A stretch of 7,837 nt of DNA from DAOTUL01 sp034437435 (GTDB lineage Bacteria; Chloroflexota; Anaerolineae; Aggregatilineales; Phototrophicaceae): NCBI GenBank assembly GCA_964417785.1, contig CAYQJO010000201.1:1-7837 (forward strand), given 5' to 3'. A program made the position numbers and the translations under genes. The notes below the pieces were generated by a model. The model did no database searches. It was not told the origin of the DNA and was given only the letters and a program-made list of their open reading frames with translations. Positions within the stretch are counted from its first letter, which is position 1. Each line of letters starts with the position of its first letter. Below are positions 1 to 4,122 of this stretch, piece by piece.

Positions 1-163
1 TCAAAACCCGGTCGTGACCGCGCCCATCATCGGACCGCGCACAATGGAACAACCCACCGGCAGCCTGCGGGCGATGGAAATCCCCTTCACTGACGAGCAA
101 AATGCCCGCCTGGACGAAATTTTCCCCGGCTTCAAAACCGCACCTGAACACTACGCCTGGTAG
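1..163 (+). CDS. Aldo/keto reductase, C-terminal end (partial)
   Basis: This is the last 53 codons of a gene that enters from the left edge; the reading frame begins at base 2 and ends at the TAG at 161-163. The visible protein contains VTAPIIGPRTMEQ followed by LDEIFPG and ends in HYAW. This matches the C-terminus of NAD(P)H-dependent aldo/keto reductases of the YajO/YghZ-like type, where the GPR...EQ segment helps bind the adenosine phosphate of the cofactor and a 'LDEIFPG...APE.YAW' tail is common. Such enzymes are cytosolic TIM barrels that reduce aldehydes and ketones. The catalytic Asp/Tyr/Lys/His residues lie upstream of the window, so activity and substrate cannot be judged. No intrinsic terminator follows the stop. 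The next gene has its own promoter 8-36 bp downstream of this stop. Confidence 0.85.
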   Translation, partial: QNPVVTAPIIGPRTMEQPTGSLRAMEIPFTDEQNARLDEIFPGFKTAPEHYAW

Positions 164-170
164 TTTCTTA

Positions 171-199
171 ATGCCATATTCGCCGTCAGCCTCTATAAT
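171..199 (+). promoter_or_regulatory. Predicted sigma70-type promoter of the Nudix-like gene
   Basis: A perfect TATAAT -10 box lies at 194-199. A 4/6-match -35 box (ATGCCA, 171-176) sits exactly 17 nt upstream. Transcription would start near 206, giving a leader of about 18 nt before the GTG at 224. The match is visual; no transcript data support it. Confidence 0.6.
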
Positions 200-224
200 G
201 GAGATAGACTAAAGGGGCTGACGG
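183..224. repeat. 9-bp perfect inverted repeat spanning -10 box, RBS and start codon
   Basis: CCGTCAGCC at 183-191 and GGCTGACGG at 216-224 are perfect reverse complements separated by 24 nt. The pair brackets the -10 box. The right arm overlaps the end of the Shine-Dalgarno sequence and the first base of the GTG start codon. It could be an operator half-site pair for a repressor. In a read-through transcript from the upstream gene it could instead be a hairpin that hides the ribosome binding site. The transcript from the local promoter would lack the left arm. Confidence 0.55.
211..217 (+). promoter_or_regulatory. Ribosome binding site selecting the GTG start at 224
   Basis: AAAGGGG lies 6 nt upstream of the GTG at 224 and supports this non-ATG start. 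There is no in-frame ATG nearby that fits better. Confidence 0.6.
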
Positions 225-652
225 TGGACAATACTTATTTCTCGGAACAACTGCGCGTTCGTGCCATTTTACTCACCGGACGCGATTCGATTATCCTGAT
301 TCACCACAACTCAGATGAGCCGTACTGGACTGCACCCGGCGGGCGGGTTCGAGACGGCGATCCCGACGACGAAAGCGCCCTTCAACGCGAACTACGCGAG
401 ATTCTGGGCGTGGAAATCAAGATTCTTGATGTCGCCATGCGGCTGTTTATGTCCCGCTGGAACTTCTATATCTGCCGATTGATGTCGATTGACCGCTCAC
501 TGCGGGACCCGAAACGCGGCCCCTTCAAACCGGCGGAGATTCCGCTGGACGAGACCGCGCTGCGCGAGATCAATGTTCAGCCCCGCGCTCTGCGGGACTA
601 TCTGCTAGGCCACCTGGATGAACTGCGGGCTAGCGGATCGGGACACGGTTGA
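224..652 (+). CDS. Nudix hydrolase-like protein with degenerate Nudix box
   Basis: A 142-residue cytosolic protein with a GTG start, preceded by a ribosome binding site and a TATAAT promoter. The fold signature is clear: the N-terminal strand RVRAILLTGRDSIILIH, then YWTAPGGRV (34-42), then the helix ESALQRELREILGV (50-63). Typical Nudix enzymes cleave nucleoside diphosphates linked to another group, using a GX5EX7REUXEEXGU box. Here the box departs from that pattern. The first Glu position is Asp46, there is one extra residue before Arg55-Glu56, and the second residue of the final EE pair is Ile60 (R55-E-L-R-E59-I60-L-G-V). Glu56 and Glu59 remain. Metal binding may be weakened or the substrate atypical. 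The length is normal for a single-domain Nudix protein. Its 3' end overlaps the convergent PA14/SH3b gene by 23 bp. The substrate is not predictable. Confidence 0.8.
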   Translation: MDNTYFSEQLRVRAILLTGRDSIILIHHNSDEPYWTAPGGRVRDGDPDDESALQRELREILGVEIKILDVAMRLFMSRWNFYICRLMSIDRSLRDPKRGPFKPAEIPLDETALREINVQPRALRDYLLGHLDELRASGSGHG

Positions 653-1643
653 TGTCGCCGCGCACGCTGACATAGGGCGCATAAATCCAGCCAACACTGT
701 TGTTATAGCGCACCTGGAACCAGTGATTGCGCCCATCCTGGATCGTTCGGCCAATCAACGATGTCTCGTCACCCCAGGGAATCTGCCCCATCGACGATGA
801 GCGGGTACTGGGACGGATACGGAAATTCATGTAGGCGCGTGGGACCGCCGTCACATTGAGATCGGGCGCGGTGTCGATCTCCTGGAAAACACTCGTTTGT
901 TCCGGCACTTCATCGGGACGGTCCACCACAAAATAGCGTCCGGATACCCAGCCTTCCTGCTCACCAGCCCGCACCTTATACCAGGTATATAAGATACTCT
1001 CGTCGTTGTTCTTGGCAACAACCGGATAGGCGTTGCCAGGTGTCAGCACGCCGATGCGCGACGCTCCCAGATACGGACCTGTCCGGAAGGAAAGCCCACT
1101 GACGATCACCACATTGCCGATGGGTCCCAGTTCGACCGTCGCCGTCGGCAGCGGTGTTGCGCCGGGTTGCCACTGCAACTGGATAATGGCAAGCGAGGTC
1201 CGGTCGACAAATTCCACCTGGATCGTGTGTGACCCGGCAACCAGATTGCGCACAAAATCAATCGGGCCGGGGACGGTCGTCGTAAACACGGGGATGCCAT
1301 CAATGAAGATCGTCACCGCATCGTCTACCGTGCCGAAGAAACGGTAATCGGCAGTGGTGGCGAAGTTCTCGACCGTGATAAACCGGACCGAGAAATTATC
1401 GGCAACCGTCACACCAGGTACTGGCGTGATGTTATCCGACAGAGTAGGGATGCCCGCCCAGTTGAAATTCAATCCATTCGGATAGGTTGCTGGATAGCCC
1501 GAACCGGTGAAGTCCGGTGTATTATAAAAAGTGGCTGACCAATTGGTGCCGAAAGTGGCCTGCGCAGTGACCGATTGCGGCATGTTGATGAACAAAAACA
1601 ACGCAGCGACAATCAACAAAAAGGCCAAAAGCCGTTGATACAT
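630..1643 (-). CDS. Secreted PA14 domain plus tandem SH3b domain protein
   Basis: A 337-residue exported protein. The ATG at 1641-1643 is chosen because GGAGGA lies 5 nt upstream and a textbook signal peptide follows: MYQR, a hydrophobic run LLAFLLIVAALFLFI, and a likely cleavage after VTAQA (about residue 29). The frame stays open upstream to 1817, but that stretch has no such support. Residues ~31-160 resemble a PA14 beta-barrel (WSATFYNTPDF near the start, then FFGTVDDAVTIFIDGIPVF with the Asp107-Asp108 pair, then AGSHTIQVEF). PA14 domains usually bind carbohydrate. A Pro/Thr linker leads to two bacterial SH3 (SH3b) domains at ~177-240 (LSFRTGP...GWVSGRYF) and ~268-326 (MNFRIRPS...GWIYAPY), a fold often used for cell-wall or peptide binding. 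No catalytic domain and no C-terminal anchor are visible. It is probably a surface or extracellular binding protein. It is transcribed divergently from the DUF4342-like gene. Confidence 0.85.
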   Translation of the reverse strand: MYQRLLAFLLIVAALFLFINMPQSVTAQATFGTNWSATFYNTPDFTGSGYPATYPNGLNFNWAGIPTLSDNITPVPGVTVADNFSVRFITVENFATTADYRFFGTVDDAVTIFIDGIPVFTTTVPGPIDFVRNLVAGSHTIQVEFVDRTSLAIIQLQWQPGATPLPTATVELGPIGNVVIVSGLSFRTGPYLGASRIGVLTPGNAYPVVAKNNDESILYTWYKVRAGEQEGWVSGRYFVVDRPDEVPEQTSVFQEIDTAPDLNVTAVPRAYMNFRIRPSTRSSSMGQIPWGDETSLIGRTIQDGRNHWFQVRYNNSVGWIYAPYVSVRGDINRVPIR

Positions 1644-1648
1644 GGGAT

Positions 1649-1654
1649 TCCTCC
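1649..1654 (-). promoter_or_regulatory. Ribosome binding site fixing the PA14/SH3b start
   Basis: On the minus strand this reads GGAGGA, 5 nt before the ATG at 1643. It decides the start in favour of the signal-peptide-bearing form over upstream ATGs in the same open frame. Confidence 0.75.
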
Positions 1655-1679
1655 GCTGGATATGCAACCTGTATCTCCA

Positions 1680-1709
1680 ATTGTACGTAAACACAAGTAG
1701 ATCGCGCAA
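1680..1709 (-). promoter_or_regulatory. Possible promoter of the PA14/SH3b gene
   Basis: Read on the minus strand, TACAAT (1680-1685, 5/6 match to -10) is preceded by TTGCGC (1704-1709, matching TTG of the -35) with an 18-nt spacer. It lies in the 90-bp divergent gap. The -35 is weak, so the call is tentative. I could not find an equally good plus-strand promoter in this gap. Confidence 0.4.
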
Positions 1710-1720
1710 GCAAACAAAAC

Positions 1721-1725
1721 AGGAG
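1721..1725 (+). promoter_or_regulatory. Ribosome binding site of the DUF4342-like gene
   Basis: AGGAG lies 8 nt upstream of the ATG at 1734 and supports that start. Confidence 0.65.
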
Positions 1726-1733
1726 AGAGCAAG

Positions 1734-2093
1734 ATGAGTGAACAACAGGAAGAACAACCGCAGGTCGAAAAAAACAAGCGGACCGTCAGCGAAGAGTTGG
1801 AAGTCGCTGGCAACCAACTTGTTGATCGCATTCAGGACCTCATTAAGGAGGGTAACGTCCGGCGCTTGATTATCCGCAGCGCGGACGACCGGGTACTGCT
1901 GGAAACCTCGCTAACTGTCGGTGTCGGTGTGGGCGGCGCACTGGCCGTCATCGGTGGCGTGCCACTGGCCGTCATCGCCACCATCGCTGCCGCCATTTCG
2001 CGGGTCAAGGTCGAAATTGTGCGCGAAGTCCAGGAAGGCGACGTACTCGAAGACAAGAGAAAACGGGTCGAGATCGACGTCGACAAAGAGTAA
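1734..2093 (+). CDS. DUF4342-like small protein with hydrophobic segment
   Basis: A 119-residue protein of unknown function. A charged, Glu/Gln-rich N-terminus (1-17) leads to a helical stretch TVSEELEVAGNQLVDRIQDL and then EGNVRRLIIRSADDRVLLE (about 40-57). Next comes a Gly/Ala/Val-rich hydrophobic segment (about 60-89), and a strand-like plus charged tail (RVKVEIVRE, then KRKRVEIDVDKE). The order 'helix - KEGNVRRLIIR - ...LLE.SLTVGV - hydrophobic stretch' is what I recall of DUF4342 proteins; I assign that family from memory and no database search was possible. The hydrophobic part could be a single membrane segment or a buried hairpin. It also holds an internal duplication (ALAVIGG / PLAVIAT). 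The gene has its own terminator, so it appears monocistronic. Transcribed divergently from the secreted PA14/SH3b gene, it might share regulation with it. Confidence 0.65.
   Translation: MSEQQEEQPQVEKNKRTVSEELEVAGNQLVDRIQDLIKEGNVRRLIIRSADDRVLLETSLTVGVGVGGALAVIGGVPLAVIATIAAAISRVKVEIVREVQEGDVLEDKRKRVEIDVDKE
1939..1977 (+). repeat. 15-nt direct repeat inside the DUF4342-like gene
   Basis: CACTGGCCGTCATCG occurs at 1939-1953 and again at 1963-1977, offset by 24 nt (8 codons, in frame). The two copies encode successive LAVI units of the hydrophobic segment. Confidence 0.85.
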
Positions 2094-2106
2094 ATTTCCC
2101 CATCCG

Positions 2107-2132
2107 AAACCGGCTCAATTGAGCCGGTTTTT
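2107..2132 (+). terminator. Rho-independent terminator after the DUF4342-like gene
   Basis: AAACCGGCTC (2107-2116) and GAGCCGGTTT (2121-2130) form a perfect 10-bp stem around the AATT tetraloop, running into a TTTTT tract (2128-2132). It begins 13 nt after the TAA at 2091-2093. The outer A-T pairs make it weakly bidirectional. Confidence 0.9.
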
Positions 2133-2149
2133 GCTTCTCCGCAAAAACC
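2126..2149 (+). promoter_or_regulatory. Second hairpin overlapping the terminator U-tract
   Basis: GGTTTTTGC (2126-2134) and GCAAAAACC (2141-2149) are perfect reverse complements with a TTCTCC loop. The left arm reuses the last stem bases and the whole U-tract of the terminator at 2107-2132, so the two hairpins cannot fully coexist. It may be an antiterminator-like alternative fold or part of a compound terminator. Confidence 0.5.
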
Positions 2150-2158
2150 TCACGCTTA

Positions 2159-2198
2159 TTTCCATCGACGTGTGTTAAAATACAATATGTAGTACAAT
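2159..2198 (+). promoter_or_regulatory. Probable promoter region of the Roadblock-V4R-regulator operon
   Basis: This AT-rich stretch lies in an otherwise GC-rich window. TACAAT at 2181-2186 (5/6 to -10) has TTTCCA at 2159-2164 (4/6 to -35) with a 16-nt spacer. A second TACAAT lies at 2193-2198, and TAAAAT overlaps at 2176-2181. The start point cannot be fixed by eye. The leader to the TTG at 2237 would be about 30-45 nt. Confidence 0.5.
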
Positions 2199-2224
2199 AC
2201 TGCATCAAGTCAGTCATTCACAAC

Positions 2225-2229
2225 AGGAG
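2225..2229 (+). promoter_or_regulatory. Ribosome binding site selecting the TTG start at 2237
   Basis: AGGAG lies 7 nt upstream of the TTG. The nearby ATG at 2230-2232 is out of frame, so the SD placement decides for TTG. Confidence 0.7.
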
Positions 2230-2236
2230 ATGACCG

Positions 2237-2608
2237 TTGTCCAAGTCACGTACCGAACAACTGGTTGAACGCTTGCGCGACCTCCAGGCCAGCTCTGGCG
2301 ATGTCGAGGCTGCGGCAATCGTTAGTGTGGATGGCCTCAGCATGGCGTCTTCACTGCCAGCCGACATTGAAGAAGACCGGGTCAGTGCGATGTCGGCAGC
2401 GATGCTGTCGCTGGGTGAACGGATTTCGTCTGAACTGGGTCGCGGCGAACTGGAACAGGTCATGGTCAAAGGTGAAAGCGGCTATGTCATCCTCACGGCG
2501 GTCGGTGAGGAAGCCGTGTTGACCGTTCTGGCCCGCAAAGACGCCAAACTTGGTCTCATCTTCCTGGACGTGAACCGCACGGTAGAAGCACTCAGCGGTA
2601 TCGTCTAG
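2237..2608 (+). CDS. Roadblock/LC7 domain protein
   Basis: A 123-residue cytosolic protein spanning one Roadblock/LC7 domain. An N-terminal helix (SKSRTEQLVERLRDLQ) is followed by the strand pair VEAAAIVSVDGLSMASSLP (23-41), a helix (DRVSAMSAAMLSLGERISSEL, 48-68), the strands LEQVMVKGESGYVILTAVG (72-90) and AVLTVLARKDAKLGLIFLDV, and a C-terminal helix. This order is diagnostic. Bacterial members such as MglB form dimers and regulate Ras-like GTPases or act as scaffolds in polarity, motility and signalling. The TTG start is chosen by the SD sequence 7 nt upstream and by the domain length. It is the first gene of an apparent operon with V4R and response-regulator genes. No GTPase is encoded in this window, so the partner is either elsewhere or a product of the neighbouring genes. 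Confidence 0.88.
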   Translation: MSKSRTEQLVERLRDLQASSGDVEAAAIVSVDGLSMASSLPADIEEDRVSAMSAAMLSLGERISSELGRGELEQVMVKGESGYVILTAVGEEAVLTVLARKDAKLGLIFLDVNRTVEALSGIV

Positions 2609-2636
2609 GCAAGCCAAATCTCAGGGAGAATACCCT

Positions 2637-3269
2637 GTGCATGAACCCAGCGGTCTTTACTATCCTTACCGCTTTGCGCGTCTGTTTTTGCTGGCGATGG
2701 AAGATGTAATGGGTAAGCACGGCCTGAACACCATTTTGGGCATGGCCGATCTCGAAGCTTACATCGACAATCTGCCACCCGACACGCTGGCACGTCAATT
2801 TGATTTCGCCGAGATTGCCGCGTTGAGTCAGGCATTGGAGGACATGTATGGCGCACGCGGTGGGCGGGGGATTGCCTTGCGCATCGGTCGCGCCACCTTC
2901 TCGATGGGCCTGAAGAACTTCGGTGCGATGGCGGGTATGGCCTCACCCTCATTCCAGGCATTACCGCTGGAAAAACGGGTCCGTATTGGCACGCAAGCCC
3001 TGGCAGCGGTCTTCACACGGTTTAGCGACCAGCAAAGCATTGTCGAAGAGCAGGATGACGTGTTCACGTTCACCGTCGAGAACAGTCCGATGGCCTGGGG
3101 CCGTGCCTCTGAGCGCCCCGTCTGCCATGCCCTGACCGGCATCATCCAGGAGGGCCTGCGGTGGGCATCGCATGGCTACGAGTTCCATGCCCAGGAGATC
3201 GCCTGCCGTGCTTCTGGCAGCGAGGCATGTGTGTTCAGAATCAACAAAACGCCGATAGGGGGAAATTGA
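2637..3269 (+). CDS. V4R (4-vinyl reductase-type) domain protein
   Basis: A 210-residue soluble protein with a GTG start preceded by GGGAG 8 nt upstream. Residues ~130-203 carry the V4R signature: a hydrophobic strand pair (FTFTVENSP), PVCHALTGIIQEGL with Cys163, then GYEFHAQEIACRASGSEACVFRI with Cys190 and Cys198. V4R domains are small-molecule or hydrocarbon-binding modules. Their conserved cysteines are thought to bind a metal, and they occur in sensors such as the N-termini of XylR/DmpR-like regulators as well as in bacteriochlorophyll biosynthesis (BchJ). Residues ~1-125 form a helical region (YYPYRFARLFLLAMEDVMG; RGIALRIGRATFSMGLKNFG) commonly found ahead of V4R in stand-alone proteins. 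No catalytic or DNA-binding domain is visible, so a sensor or ligand-binding role is favoured over an enzyme. It lies 28 bp after the Roadblock gene and 1 bp before the response-regulator gene. Confidence 0.82.
   Translation: MHEPSGLYYPYRFARLFLLAMEDVMGKHGLNTILGMADLEAYIDNLPPDTLARQFDFAEIAALSQALEDMYGARGGRGIALRIGRATFSMGLKNFGAMAGMASPSFQALPLEKRVRIGTQALAAVFTRFSDQQSIVEEQDDVFTFTVENSPMAWGRASERPVCHALTGIIQEGLRWASHGYEFHAQEIACRASGSEACVFRINKTPIGGN
3257..3263 (+). promoter_or_regulatory. Ribosome binding site selecting the TTG start at 3271
   Basis: AGGGGGA, inside the end of the V4R gene, lies 7 nt before the TTG at 3271 and supports that non-ATG start. The regulator starts 1 nt after the V4R stop, which fits translational coupling. 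Confidence 0.65.
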
Positions 3270-3270
3270 C

Positions 3271-4122
3271 TTGGATAAGCCTCGGCTGCTGATTGTTGAA
3301 GACGATCTCGACCTCGCCGAAATGCTCAATGCCTATTTCAAGGTGCAGAATTATGATGTCGTAACAGCGGCCTGGGGTGAGGAAGCGCTCGAGGTCAGCC
3401 GCCGCGAAGCGCTCGATCTGGTGGTGCTGGACATCCGCCTGCCCGACATTGACGGTTATGAAGTCTGCCGCCAACTGCGCCTGCAACGCCGCACCCAGAA
3501 TACCCCCATCATCTTCCTGACCGAAAGAAGCGACCGGATCGACAAATTGCAGGGTCTCGAACTGGGTGTGGTGGACTACATCACCAAGCCCTTCGACATC
3601 CAGGAGCTGCGCCTGCGGGTGCGCAACGCCATCAACCGCGCCCAACGCCATGCCATGATCAACCCCGTGACTGATCTACCAGAAGGCCAGATGGTCGATG
3701 AGAAAATTGCCAGTCTTGTCATCACCGATCACAAATGGGCCTTGCTGCGCATCAACATCAGCAGCCTGGGACGTTTCCGCGAACTGCACGGATTCGTGGC
3801 CGCCGACGATGTATTACGCGCTGTCACACTGATGATCCGCAATGCGGTCCGCGAACACGGCAACAGTGACGATTATGTCGGCCATCTGGGTCCGGAAGAC
3901 TTCGTGATTGTCACCGGCCCCGATAACGCCACCGCCATCCGCGACCGCATTCAGAACCGCATTGAGCAGTCACGGGAGTATTTTTACCCCCTCAAAGACC
4001 GGGACAAAGCGCGACATGCGATGGAAGCCAATTATCTGGTGATTGAGACCGGTATTGTCGATCACACACAAGGCCCCTTTGAAGCCGTCGATGACATCAA
4101 ACAGGCACTCGAGCGGGCTTAG
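3271..4122 (+). CDS. Response regulator: receiver domain plus degenerate GGDEF domain
   Basis: A 283-residue cytosolic two-domain protein. The receiver (REC) domain (1-~120) is complete, with the acidic pair Asp11-Asp12, phospho-acceptor Asp54 (VVLDIRLPD), Thr84 (FLTER) and Lys106 (ITKPFD), so phosphorylation is expected. Residues ~131-260 resemble a GGDEF (diguanylate cyclase) domain. NPVTDLPEG replaces the usual D.LTGL.N opening, and the core LLRINISSLGRFRELHGFVAADDVLRAV corresponds to the family's metal and substrate region. The active-site loop, however, reads LGPEDF (206-211) instead of GGDEF, so c-di-GMP synthesis is unlikely. It may instead be a phosphorylation-dependent binding or output module. 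The TTG start, 1 nt after the V4R stop, is supported by AGGGGGA. No histidine kinase is encoded in the window. The C-terminus overlaps the membrane-protein gene by 32 bp. Confidence 0.88.
   Translation: MDKPRLLIVEDDLDLAEMLNAYFKVQNYDVVTAAWGEEALEVSRREALDLVVLDIRLPDIDGYEVCRQLRLQRRTQNTPIIFLTERSDRIDKLQGLELGVVDYITKPFDIQELRLRVRNAINRAQRHAMINPVTDLPEGQMVDEKIASLVITDHKWALLRINISSLGRFRELHGFVAADDVLRAVTLMIRNAVREHGNSDDYVGHLGPEDFVIVTGPDNATAIRDRIQNRIEQSREYFYPLKDRDKARHAMEANYLVIETGIVDHTQGPFEAVDDIKQALERA

Noticed and set aside
1644..1817. N-terminal extension of the PA14/SH3b gene by 58 codons on the minus strand
   Set aside because: It overlaps the start of the DUF4342-like gene. The ATG at 1643 has GGAGGA at ideal spacing and is followed at once by a signal peptide, which the extension would bury.
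2101..2236. A small RNA or riboswitch in the gap before the Roadblock gene
   Set aside because: The visible structure is explained by the terminator and its overlapping hairpin. The remaining ~85 bp is AT-rich promoter-like sequence with no recognised aptamer fold.
3241..3651. 136-codon minus-strand open frame opposite the response regulator
   Set aside because: It is the antisense shadow of a receiver domain with all its key residues intact.
4043..4090. TTG start at 4043 for the membrane protein
   Set aside because: No SD at good spacing, and it lengthens the overlap with the regulator to 80 bp. The ATG at 4091 gives a short basic N-terminus directly before the first hydrophobic helix.
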